A stretch of DNA of 64,000 bases. Origin: Bifidobacterium sp. ESL0728. GTDB lineage: Bacteria; Actinomycetota; Actinomycetes; Actinomycetales; Bifidobacteriaceae. A model generated the notes under the pieces. The model saw nothing but the letters and a program-made list of their open reading frames with translations. It did no database searches and had not been told where the DNA came from. The translations under genes were made by a program, and so were the position numbers. Where the stretch lies: assembly GCF_029392015.1 (NCBI RefSeq), contig NZ_CP113925.1, positions 1,922,001 through 1,986,000 of the forward strand. Direction: 5' to 3'. Shown here in pieces: positions 50,477 to 59,449 of the stretch; the first letter of the stretch is position 1; each line of letters starts with the position of its first letter.

Positions 50477-53400
50477 TCAGTCGGCCTTTTCCAGCTTTTG
50501 CTCGTTCTTCTTGGCGGCGGCGATCATCAGCTTGATGCGGTTCAACTGGTTGGCGGCTGAAGCGCCGGGATCGTAGTCGATCGAGACGATGTTGGCCTCG
50601 GGATGCAGCCTGCGGATCTTGCCGAACATACCGCGTCCGGTGACGTGGTTGGGCAGGCAGGCGAACGGCTGGGCGCACACGACGTTCGGGCAACCGGACT
50701 TGATGAGTTCCAGAATCTCGCCGGTCAAAAGCCAGCCTTCGCCGGCCTGCACACCAATCGACGTGACGGTGGAGGCGAGCTGAACCAGTTCCGGCATCGG
50801 AGTGTCCTGGCTGAATTTGCCATGCGCCGTATCAATCGCGCGACGCACCGGGTTCATGATCCGGTCGAGCCCCCAGCGCATCACGGCGTACGCCTTCTGG
50901 TTGCCGCCCATGCCAAGGTTCCTTTCCTTCCAATCCGTGATGTACGGACCGGTGGTCATGAACTCCATGATGCCGGGCACCACGGCCTCGCAATCCTGGG
51001 ACTCGATGACGTCGACCAAGTGGTTGTTGGCATCGGGATGATACTTGACCAAAATCTCGCCGACCACGCCGACGCGCGGCTTGCGCGGGATGTTGCGCAA
51101 CGGTAGGGAGTCGAAGCTCTTGACGATCTCCTTGAGCAACGTCTGATACGGCAGATAGCCCTTGCCGATCTTCCTTTTTGCGGTCGTGGAATGGCCATGG
51201 TGCTCGATGGTCTCGCGCACGATCTTGTCCCACATCTCGTAAAGCCTGTTGGCGCTGCCCTTGACCTTTTCATAAGGACGCACGCGGTAATGGCATTTCA
51301 TCAGCAAATCGCCGATGACCAGCGCCTTGATCGCACGCCACAGCAGTGTCGGAGTCGCGGTGAAACCGGGGTTGTCCTCAATGCCTTGGGTGGAAAGCGC
51401 GATGACCGGCACCTGCGGATAGCCCGCGTCGACCAGCGCCTTGCGGATCAGGCCGTAGTAGTTGGTCGCACGGCACATGCCGCCGGTCTGGGTGATGGCC
51501 AGACAGACCTTGTCGGGGTCGTACTTGCCCTTGATGATCGAATCGACCAGCTGGCCGACAACCATGATGGCCGGGTAGCAGGCGTCATTGTTGACGTACT
51601 TGAGGCCGGTCTCCACGTCCTGCTGGTCGGCCATCTTGAGCACGTCGAACTTGTAGCCGCCGGAACGAATCACTGCCTCCACCAAGCTCATGTGCACCGG
51701 GCTCATCTGCGGGGCGACAATGGTGTAGTCGCGGCGCATATCCTTCTGGAAACGCACCTTGTGGGCGTAGGCGGTAATCGTGCCCTTGTTACGCTTGCCG
51801 ATCTTGCCGTCGGCGGGCTTGTTGCCCGTCTTGGAGGTGACATTGGCCCTGTCGGTCTTGGCGGTGCCGATCGCAACCGTCTCGCCGTTGGCGCGACGCG
51901 AGGCTTCCTTCATCGACTCGGTGAGCTTCGGGTTCGCCTTCATGACGCTGTCAAGCAGCACCTGACGGCCCGGGGTCGGGGCTGCGGAACCGGTCTTGCG
52001 GAACTCGCCCTGCTTGTCGGCGGGGACTTCCGCGTTATCGGAATCTTCAGAGGTATCGGAAGAAGCTTCGGCATCTTGCTTGGCGGTTTCCGCCTTGTTC
52101 TGAGCAGCATCGACGGCGGCTTGGGCAGCGGCCAATTGCGCCTTGGCTGCTTCGAGCTTGCTTTCGGCATCCTTCAGCTCGGCTTCGCGCTTGGCGGCGG
52201 CCTCTTCGCGAGCCTTCGCCTCGGCGGCCTTCTTGGTCGTATCTTCGGCGGTCATTTGGGCAGGTTCCATAGCACCTTCTTTATTGGGGGCATTTGCAAC
52301 GGACTTCGCTTCAAGCTTGGCCTTGTTGGCCTCGCGCTCTTCGACGGCCGCTTTGAGCGAACGCAGACGAATCTTCGCCGCGCCGAGGTTGCTGACCTCG
52401 TCGATCTTGAGCAATGTGTAGACATCGGCCTTGTCGGCGAGGATTTCGCTGACCTGGTCGGTGGTGATGGCGTCGATGCCGCAACCGAAGGAGTTGAGCT
52501 GCACAAGCTCAAGCCCCGGGTAGGATGCGACGAAATTCGCCGCCGCATAGAGCCTGGAATGGTAGGCCCACTGATTGGCCACGCGCAACGGCATATTGAT
52601 GACCTTGCGGTCGCCGACCTCACGGAACCCGCCTTCATCCTTGGCCTTGGGGTCCTTCTCGCCCTTGCTCAGGTATTCGCTCAAATGCAGGTTTTCGCCC
52701 GGCTGCAGCTCGCAGATGGAATCCTCGGAAAGCACCGCCATTCCAAGCGAGCAGATGGTTTCGGGGATGCCGTGGTTGATTTCGGGGTCGATATGGTAGG
52801 GACGGCCGGCGAGCACGATGCCGCGGCAGTTGTGCTCCTTCATATAGGCGAGCGCGCGCAGGCCTTCCTGCTGCACGTCGTGCTTGAAGATCTTGTCTTC
52901 GGCGTATGCGGCCTTGACGGCCTTCTCGGCCTCTTCGCGCGTGACGTTGGTCCACGCGAATTCCTCAACGATGCGGTCGACCATCAACTCATGGTCGGCA
53001 AGATTGAAGTAAGGACGCATGTAGCGGATGCCGGGTTCACGCAGCTCGGCCATATTCGCTTCTATTACAACCGGATAATTGGCGACAATCGGGCAATTGT
53101 AATGGTTGTCGGTGTTGCCCTCGACCAGGTTCTCTTCATAGGAAACGCAGGGATAGAAAATGGTCTTGACGCCGCGGTCGAGCAGCCACTTGATATGTCC
53201 ATGCACCATCTTCGCCGGATAACAGATGTTCTCGGAAGCAATGGATTCGATGCCGGACTGGAAAAGCTCATGGCTGCTTCGGCCGGAAAGCCGTACCTTG
53301 AAACCGAGGTTGGTCAAAAGGGTGAACCAGAACGGATAGTTCTCGTACATGTTGAGCACTCGCGGAATGCCGATTTCGCCGCGGTATGCCTTCTTGTCGG

Positions 53401-55498
53401 TAAGCCTACGGTAGGCGAAGACGCGCTTGTACTTGTAATCGTAAAGGTTCGGCCTGTCGCTGCGCTCCGCTTTGGCGTCGGCGCCGCGTTCGCAGCGGTT
53501 GCCGGTGACGTAGCGCGAGCCGTCCTGGAACGTGGTGATGGTGAGCTTGCAGCGGTTCTGGCAACGCTTGCACACGTCACGCTCGGAGGTCATCGAGAGA
53601 TGGTCGAGTTCCTCGCCCTGCACGATGGTCGACTTGGTATGTTCCGCGGTTTCATCGGTATCGTGCGCATCTTCGTAATGCATACGCGCGGTCAGCGCCG
53701 CACCAAACGCACCCATCAGACCTGCGATATTCGGCCGGGTGACCTCTTTGCCGGTCAACAGCTCGAAAGCACGCAACACGGCGTCGTTCAGGAATGTGCC
53801 GCCCTGCACCTCGATGGTGTCGCCGAGCTGGCCGGAATCGCGCAGCTTGATGACCTTGTAGAGCGCGTTGCGCACCACGGAATAGCAGAGGCCGGCCGCG
53901 ATGTTCTCGACGCTCGCGCCTTCCTTCTGCGCCTGCTTGACCGACGAGTTCATGAACACGGTGCAGCGCGAGCCCAGGTCGACCGGGTGGTCGGAATTGA
54001 GCGCGGCCTGAGTGAATTCCTCGATGGTCAGACCCATGGAATACGCAAAGGTCTGCAGGAACGAGCCGCAGCCTGACGAGCACGCTTCGTTGACGGAAAT
54101 CGAATCGATGACGCCGTCGGCGATGGCCAAGTACTTCATGTCCTGTCCGCCGATGTCGATCACAGCGGTGACGCCGGGGCTTACCATTTCGGCGCCGCGA
54201 TAGTGCGCCATGGTCTCCACCACGCCTTCATCCAAGTGCAGGCCGGTGGTGATCAGCCCTTCGCCGTATCCGGTGGCGCAGCTGCGGGCAATCCAAGCCT
54301 CGGGGGGTAGCGCGTTTTCGATCTTGCGCACGATTTCGACGGCCGCATCGAGCGGGCTGCCGTCGTTGGTGCCATAAGACGACCATACAATCTCACGGTC
54401 GTCGTTGATCAATGTCGCCTTGATGGTGGTGGAACCGGCGTCGATGCCGAGGAAATGCGGGCCTTTGGCACCTTCGAGCGTGCCGACCTTGACTTGTTCC
54501 TTGCCGTGGCGTTCGTTGAACTTGCGACGGTCCTCTTCGGTCGGGAAGAGCGGCGGCATTGTGGCGGTGTCGACCGGCTTGTTCTTGAGGGCTTCGAGGT
54601 CGTCGATGATCTCTTGGCAGCTATGCGGCTCGAAATGTTGGCCGGAATCGAGCTCGTTGTCGTCACCGCACATCAGCGCGGAGCCGTAGGCCACGTAAAG
54701 GTGGGCGTTCTCGGGAACGATGAACTTGTCGACCTTGCCTTCCAGCGCTCTGGCAAAGGCTTCGCGTAGCTCTGAAAGGAAGAAAAGCGGCCCGCCAAGG
54801 AAAACGACGTTGCCATGAATCGGGCGACCGGAGGCCAAGCCTGCGATGGTCTGTGTGGCGACGGCCGAGAAGATGGAGGCGGCCAGATCGGGCTTGTCGG
54901 CGCCGTCGTTGATCAGCGGCTGCAAGTCGGACTTGGCGAACACACCGCAACGCGAAGCAATCGGGTAAAGCAGCTTGTAGTCCTTGGCCATATCGTTGAG
55001 GCCGCTGGCATCCGTATCGAGCAATGTGGCCATCTGGTCGATGAACGCACCGGTGCCGCCAGCGCAGGAGCCGTTCATACGCTGCTCGGGGGTCGGCTTC
55101 AAGTACGTAATCTTCGCATCCTCGCCACCGAGTTCGATGATCACGTCGGCTTCGGGATAGACCTGGTCGATGGCCTTGGTCTCGGCGATGACCTCCTGGA
55201 CGAACGGAACGTGCATATCGTCGGCCAGCCCCAGTCCGCCGGAGCCGGTGATGGCAAGATTGATCGGCTGGCAGCCGCGGCCTTCCTCTTCAAGCTGTTT
55301 CTTGATGTCACGCAGCAGCCCTGCCACCGTGGCGCGTACATTGGCGTTGTGCCGCCGATAATCCGCGAACAGCACGTCCTTCAGGTCGTTGCTTTTGTCG
55401 AGCACAACGGCCTTGACCGTAGTTGAACCGATATCGAGCCCGACTCGCAGGGGCGTAACTTCATGCTCCGTCGTCTTGGTTTCCATCACGTCAGCCAT
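50477..55498 (-). CDS. Giant acyl-CoA dehydratase activase/dehydratase-like fusion
   Basis: 1673 residues. Two activase (BadF/BcrA/HgdC-type, ASKHA) domains: 17-285 (LDIGSTTVKA; Cys145 in SCAGGTG; Cys184 in RCGVFAKS) and 348-605 (IDAGSTTIKA; Cys473/Cys477; Cys512 in RCTVF). The paired cysteines are those that hold the bridging [4Fe-4S] cluster in activases. A four-Cys cluster (643, 646, 650, 669) follows, then a DUF2229 region from about 705, an Ala/Glu/Lys coiled coil (about 1120-1250) and a C-terminal domain like 2-hydroxyacyl-CoA dehydratase subunits. It would use ATP to drive low-potential electron transfer under anaerobic conditions; the substrate is unknown. AAGGA precedes ATG 55498. 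Confidence 0.92.
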   Translation of the reverse strand: MADVMETKTTEHEVTPLRVGLDIGSTTVKAVVLDKSNDLKDVLFADYRRHNANVRATVAGLLRDIKKQLEEEGRGCQPINLAITGSGGLGLADDMHVPFVQEVIAETKAIDQVYPEADVIIELGGEDAKITYLKPTPEQRMNGSCAGGTGAFIDQMATLLDTDASGLNDMAKDYKLLYPIASRCGVFAKSDLQPLINDGADKPDLAASIFSAVATQTIAGLASGRPIHGNVVFLGGPLFFLSELREAFARALEGKVDKFIVPENAHLYVAYGSALMCGDDNELDSGQHFEPHSCQEIIDDLEALKNKPVDTATMPPLFPTEEDRRKFNERHGKEQVKVGTLEGAKGPHFLGIDAGSTTIKATLINDDREIVWSSYGTNDGSPLDAAVEIVRKIENALPPEAWIARSCATGYGEGLITTGLHLDEGVVETMAHYRGAEMVSPGVTAVIDIGGQDMKYLAIADGVIDSISVNEACSSGCGSFLQTFAYSMGLTIEEFTQAALNSDHPVDLGSRCTVFMNSSVKQAQKEGASVENIAAGLCYSVVRNALYKVIKLRDSGQLGDTIEVQGGTFLNDAVLRAFELLTGKEVTRPNIAGLMGAFGAALTARMHYEDAHDTDETAEHTKSTIVQGEELDHLSMTSERDVCKRCQNRCKLTITTFQDGSRYVTGNRCERGADAKAERSDRPNLYDYKYKRVFAYRRLTDKKAYRGEIGIPRVLNMYENYPFWFTLLTNLGFKVRLSGRSSHELFQSGIESIASENICYPAKMVHGHIKWLLDRGVKTIFYPCVSYEENLVEGNTDNHYNCPIVANYPVVIEANMAELREPGIRYMRPYFNLADHELMVDRIVEEFAWTNVTREEAEKAVKAAYAEDKIFKHDVQQEGLRALAYMKEHNCRGIVLAGRPYHIDPEINHGIPETICSLGMAVLSEDSICELQPGENLHLSEYLSKGEKDPKAKDEGGFREVGDRKVINMPLRVANQWAYHSRLYAAANFVASYPGLELVQLNSFGCGIDAITTDQVSEILADKADVYTLLKIDEVSNLGAAKIRLRSLKAAVEEREANKAKLEAKSVANAPNKEGAMEPAQMTAEDTTKKAAEAKAREEAAAKREAELKDAESKLEAAKAQLAAAQAAVDAAQNKAETAKQDAEASSDTSEDSDNAEVPADKQGEFRKTGSAAPTPGRQVLLDSVMKANPKLTESMKEASRRANGETVAIGTAKTDRANVTSKTGNKPADGKIGKRNKGTITAYAHKVRFQKDMRRDYTIVAPQMSPVHMSLVEAVIRSGGYKFDVLKMADQQDVETGLKYVNNDACYPAIMVVGQLVDSIIKGKYDPDKVCLAITQTGGMCRATNYYGLIRKALVDAGYPQVPVIALSTQGIEDNPGFTATPTLLWRAIKALVIGDLLMKCHYRVRPYEKVKGSANRLYEMWDKIVRETIEHHGHSTTAKRKIGKGYLPYQTLLKEIVKSFDSLPLRNIPRKPRVGVVGEILVKYHPDANNHLVDVIESQDCEAVVPGIMEFMTTGPYITDWKERNLGMGGNQKAYAVMRWGLDRIMNPVRRAIDTAHGKFSQDTPMPELVQLASTVTSIGVQAGEGWLLTGEILELIKSGCPNVVCAQPFACLPNHVTGRGMFGKIRRLHPEANIVSIDYDPGASAANQLNRIKLMIAAAKKNEQKLEKAD

Positions 55499-55801
55499 GC
55501 CTGAATCCTTTACCGTTTCCGTAAACCCACCGCGTTTTGCGCAATCTGCCACCGTGAGTTTACACACATATACATAGCAAGATTAGTCGCGGCACAACCC
55601 ATCAGCCAGATAGATTGCAACGATTCAGCTAAAAGAAACAACCATTGTGACTTACATCTCTTGACAATACGAATGATTCATGCATGTCCATATTGTCGCA
55701 TTCATTTTACATAAGTGTTATCACAATATAATTTCAGAGACCAAGGAATCCTCCACGATATTTGAATCATCGCACAGAAAATAAAAACGATTGAAACGGC
55801 T

Positions 55802-56530
55802 TCAGCTGGCAGCGCCTTCACCGGCCGAGCGGTCCTTACCGTAGACCTCTGGAATGAAACGGTGCTGGTCGTGCAGCTTGGGCCAGATCACGGGTGCCAG
55901 CGTGCCTGTCTCATCGTGCGCACGCAACGATGCCGGCACATCGATAATGCGCTGGTTGCTCGAACCACGAAATTGCAGCAGGGAATCGTGATGGTCCTTC
56001 ATATAGCGGCCGTCCACCAGTACGTCGACATAACGCAAAAGTTCCAGCTTATCGGAGCTTTCGCCGGTACGCATGAGCTCTTCCCACGTATAGCCGGTCC
56101 AGCACCAGATGTCTTTGTCGCCTCCGAATTCCTCGCGGATACGCTTGGAGAGTTTCAGCAATACACCGGTATTGAGCAAGGGTTCGCCACCGAGATACGT
56201 AATACCTTGAACGACGCCCTGCGACAGATCTTTGATGACCTTGTCCTCAAAATCCTGCGCATAAGGGTGGCCGGCCTGAAAATCCCAGATGGATTCGTTG
56301 AAGCATTCGACGCAATGGAACGGGCAGCCGGAAACGTAAACGGAGCAGCGGATCCCTTCGCCGTCGGTCATCACCAGCGGCTTGTAGTCGGCGATCATGT
56401 CGTGGCTCAGCTTGTCGCTGGTCCACTGCCCCGCCTTCGGGTTGTTGGCATACTTCGTGGGAATCCACGGCCCACGGTTCTGCTCGTCCGCCGCGAAATC
56501 ATGCAGCTTGCCGCCTACCAGCTTTCCCAT
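55802..56530 (-). CDS. nrdG: Anaerobic ribonucleotide reductase activating enzyme
   Basis: 242 residues, a radical-SAM activase. The cluster motif is in VSGCPFHCVECFN (CxxxCxxC), followed by GEPLL and a TGYTWEEL block. It uses SAM to create the glycyl radical on NrdD. AGAGGAAG lies four bases before the ATG. It lies 197 bases behind nrdD in the same direction with a hairpin between, so partial read-through or its own promoter is possible. The protein is longer than E. coli NrdG (154) owing to N- and C-terminal extensions, as is common in actinobacteria. Confidence 0.95.
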   Translation of the reverse strand: MGKLVGGKLHDFAADEQNRGPWIPTKYANNPKAGQWTSDKLSHDMIADYKPLVMTDGEGIRCSVYVSGCPFHCVECFNESIWDFQAGHPYAQDFEDKVIKDLSQGVVQGITYLGGEPLLNTGVLLKLSKRIREEFGGDKDIWCWTGYTWEELMRTGESSDKLELLRYVDVLVDGRYMKDHHDSLLQFRGSSNQRIIDVPASLRAHDETGTLAPVIWPKLHDQHRFIPEVYGKDRSAGEGAAS

Positions 56531-56668
56531 TTACTTCCTCTTTCAAATAGAACAATCCATCACAACCCTAGGATGTGGTTTCTCTCTCGCAAAAAATCAT
56601 TCATTGCTTACGCGGATTATGACGATATCATTTTGGAATACTGCCACAGGCCGACTCACCTGGCAATA

Positions 56669-56703
56669 GTAAAGGCGGTACACCGAACGATGAACCGCCT
56701 TAC
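56669..56703 (-). terminator. Hairpin between nrdD and nrdG
   Basis: GTAAAGGCGGT (56669-56679) pairs with ACCGCCTTAC (56694-56703) around a 14-base loop; the minus-strand T-run is weak. It may reduce transcription into nrdG and so set the ratio of reductase to activase. Confidence 0.7.
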
Positions 56704-56727
56704 TTTTTACGTTACAAAACTACCGAA

Positions 56728-59124
56728 CTACTTGGCTTCTTCGTACCATTCGCGCTCGGTGCCGTCCTTCAGGATCACGTGGCCGGTCTCGCCGCTCATG
56801 TGCTTGGCGCGATGGGTGATCTCCTCGTGGCGGCCGTGCACCATCGGGCGCTGCACCGGGTTGCCGAGGTAACCGCAGGTGCGCTTGGTGACGTTGCACT
56901 TGTCGGGGTCGGCATTGCCGCACTCGGGGCACTTGAAGCCCTCTTCGGTCGGCTCGAAGTCGCCTTCGAAACCACAGACATAGCAGTGATCGATCGGGGT
57001 GTTGGTGCCGAGGTAGCCGATGCCGATGTTGTGGGCGTAATCCCACACGGCTTCGAGCGCCTTCGGATTGGTCTGCAGGGTCGGGAACTCGCAGTAGTTG
57101 ATGAACCCGCCGGAAGCGTAATACGGGAAGTCCTTCTCGTAGTCGAGCTTCTCCATCGGGGTCGGCGAAAGCCAGACCGGATAATGGAAGGAGTTGGTGT
57201 AGAAGTCGTGGTCGGTGACTCCCGGCACGCGGCCGAACTTCTCGCGATCCATGCGGTTGAAGCGGTCGGTCAGCGATTCGGCGGGCGTGGAATAGAGCGA
57301 ATAGTGATAGCCCTCTTCCTTGGCCCACTTGGCGCACAGATCGTGCATCTTCTTGACGATAGAAAGCGCGAACTCCTTGCCTTCCGGATCCCAGCTGTGA
57401 TCGGTCATCCAATCCTTGCCATAGAAGACGCTGGTCGCTTCGTACAGGCCGATATAGCCGAGAGATACGGTGGCGCGATCACGGTTGAAAAGCTGGTCGA
57501 CGTTGTCGTTGGCATCCAAGCGGCCGAAGGCACCATAGCGATAGAGCGTCGGGGCGTTGATAGGCTTGGCCTGCTTGCAGCGCATGATGCGGAACTGCAT
57601 GGCTTCGTGAGCGACATCCATGCGCTCGTCGAAGATCTTCCAGAAACGGTCCCTGTCGCCGCGCGATTCCAGCGCGATGCGCGGAATGTTGACGGTAACG
57701 ACTCCAAGGTTCATACGGCCCTCCTCTTCGTCCTTGCCGGTGTCCGGGTTGGTCCAGTTGGGCAGGAACGAACGGCAACCCATCGGCGCCTTGAAGGAGC
57801 CGGTGATCTTGACGAGGTTCTCGTAGAAGAGAATGTCGGGGTACATACGCTTGGTGGAGCACTCGAGCGCGAGCTGCTTCAAGTCGTAGTTCGGGTCGCC
57901 AGGCTCGGAGTTGATGCCGTGCTTGATGGCATAGGTGAGCTTCGGGAAGATCGCGGTGTGGTGGTCGCGGCCGAGGCCGAGGATACGCACCAGGAAGATG
58001 CAGCGGGTGATTTCGCGGGAGAACCATGAGGTGCCGAGACCGAAGCCGACGGTGACGAACGGGGTCTGGCCGTTGGAGACGCGGTTGGAATTGATCTGAT
58101 ATTCCATGGTCTGCATGGCGTCGTAGATGGCCTTGCGGGTCATGATCTTGGCGTAGATCTCGCGAATCTGCTCCATGCGCGGTGCATCGGCGTGGAACGG
58201 GGTGTCCTGCGGAATCGGCTTGCGGTCGGCGTCGAAGTGCAGGGTCTTGGGCTCGTTGGCCTTGAGTCCGTCGACGATTTGCTGGGCAACCTCTTCCGGC
58301 ATGGAATCCGGAATCATGGTGTGGGCCTGGTCGAGGAACTTCTGGTAATCCTTGCGGGCGTATTCGTCAAGCATCTCGTCGGCGCGGTTGACGGTCTGGC
58401 CGCCGTACTGGTCGCCCGCGATGTCCTTGATGATCTGTGTGATCTGCGTGGCGGCGGTGCCGATGGACTTCGGGGTGTCCATCATCGCGTTGCCCAGCTC
58501 GAAACCGTTGTGGAGCATGTCGGCGAAATTCGGCAGGCTGCAGTTGGTCTCGGCGGTGAACGGCGAATAATCGGCGTCGTGGAAGTGAATGTCGCCCTTC
58601 ATGTGGGCGTTGGCGACGCGCTTCGGGAGCATCGAGAAAGCCGAGGCCTTGGAGACGGCGCCGGCAAGCAGATCGCGCTGGGTGGCGTAGACGTTGGAAT
58701 CCTTGTTGGCGTTCTCGCGCACCAGCGTCTCATCCTTGTTGACCAAGCGGTCGACGGCGGCGTTGATATCGGTGGCCTTGGCACGGTCGATGTCTTTGTT
58801 CAGGCGATAGTTGGTGTAGTTGCGAGCCACCTCATAGAGGTGATTTTCCACCAGGCCGTGCTCGACGAGGTTCTGGATATCCTCGATTTTGGCCGGTCCG
58901 CTGTAACGTTCCTTGACCTCGCCTTCGATGCCGTTGGCAAGATCGCGGATCATCTGCTCCTCTTCGGGACCAACTTCCTTGTTGAGGTCCTTGAAAGCAG
59001 ACTTGACAGCTGCGATGATATTCACCGGGTCAAAATCAACAATCCGTCCATCACGCTTTTCGACCAACACGGTTTTCGTCGCCGTCGTCGGCTTCGTGGG
59101 CGCATCCAGAACCTGAGCCTGCAT
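56728..59124 (-). CDS. nrdD: Anaerobic ribonucleoside-triphosphate reductase
   Basis: 798 residues, full length. An N-terminal ATP-cone (KTVLVEKRDGRIVDFDPVNIIAAV) controls activity, the glycyl-radical barrel follows (ANAHMKGDIHFHDADYSPF, NCSLPNF), and the C-terminal end has the zinc site CYVCGFEG...CPECGNAD and the glycyl-radical loop RTCGYLGNPVQRPM. It makes dNTPs without oxygen, which agrees with an anaerobic host. ATG 59124 follows AGGTAGG; a GTG directly before it is an alternative. An imperfect palindrome lies in the promoter region at 59228-59246. Confidence 0.97.
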   Translation of the reverse strand: MQAQVLDAPTKPTTATKTVLVEKRDGRIVDFDPVNIIAAVKSAFKDLNKEVGPEEEQMIRDLANGIEGEVKERYSGPAKIEDIQNLVEHGLVENHLYEVARNYTNYRLNKDIDRAKATDINAAVDRLVNKDETLVRENANKDSNVYATQRDLLAGAVSKASAFSMLPKRVANAHMKGDIHFHDADYSPFTAETNCSLPNFADMLHNGFELGNAMMDTPKSIGTAATQITQIIKDIAGDQYGGQTVNRADEMLDEYARKDYQKFLDQAHTMIPDSMPEEVAQQIVDGLKANEPKTLHFDADRKPIPQDTPFHADAPRMEQIREIYAKIMTRKAIYDAMQTMEYQINSNRVSNGQTPFVTVGFGLGTSWFSREITRCIFLVRILGLGRDHHTAIFPKLTYAIKHGINSEPGDPNYDLKQLALECSTKRMYPDILFYENLVKITGSFKAPMGCRSFLPNWTNPDTGKDEEEGRMNLGVVTVNIPRIALESRGDRDRFWKIFDERMDVAHEAMQFRIMRCKQAKPINAPTLYRYGAFGRLDANDNVDQLFNRDRATVSLGYIGLYEATSVFYGKDWMTDHSWDPEGKEFALSIVKKMHDLCAKWAKEEGYHYSLYSTPAESLTDRFNRMDREKFGRVPGVTDHDFYTNSFHYPVWLSPTPMEKLDYEKDFPYYASGGFINYCEFPTLQTNPKALEAVWDYAHNIGIGYLGTNTPIDHCYVCGFEGDFEPTEEGFKCPECGNADPDKCNVTKRTCGYLGNPVQRPMVHGRHEEITHRAKHMSGETGHVILKDGTEREWYEEAK

Positions 59125-59227
59125 CACTTACCTACCTTTGTTGATGAAAAATAAAACAGAAATCTACAAATCACATGGTTGAAATCACACGCGTGTAACT
59201 TTCTGTGCTTTTCACCACTATACACGA

Positions 59228-59246
59228 CCTAAATACTATATGTAGG
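59228..59246 (-). promoter_or_regulatory. Candidate nrdD operator
   Basis: CCTAAATACTATATGTAGG is a 19-base imperfect palindrome (14 matching positions) about 105 bases upstream of the nrdD start, and its minus strand contains TATAGT, a possible -10 box. An NrdR-type site is a reasonable but unproven reading. Confidence 0.4.
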
Positions 59247-59378
59247 GACTCACACGGCGTTTCGCCCCCAGATTTAGTAACAATGGCGGAATGGTGCGAA
59301 AATTAACAGTACAAAAATTTCACATTTGTCTTCGTCTCGGAATGTCGAACAGAAAACCACATTAATTTGTCCAGTGGC

Positions 59379-59400
59379 GGTATCAAGGAATCTTGATACC
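59379..59400 (+). promoter_or_regulatory. Exact dyad in the xseA leader
   Basis: GGTATCAAG (59379-59387) and CTTGATACC (59392-59400) flank GAAT. A further GATATCAAGGA follows directly. It could be an operator or a leader hairpin of xseA. Confidence 0.5.
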
Positions 59401-59449
59401 GATATCAAGGAAATCGTATCTTGTCCTTCACAAAGAGGATTGTGGAATC

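Larger units (their letters stand above)
59125..59449. other. Divergent promoter gap, nrdD and xseA
   Basis: 325 bases without a gene. It holds the palindrome at 59228-59246 on the nrdD side and the exact dyad at 59379-59400 on the xseA side. Confidence 0.5.

Noticed and set aside
51191-54076. A 961-codon open frame on the plus strand opposite the activase fusion
   Set aside because: It is the mirror of a high-GC coding frame on the other strand, has no ribosome-binding site and no recognisable domain; the minus-strand gene has clear motifs throughout.
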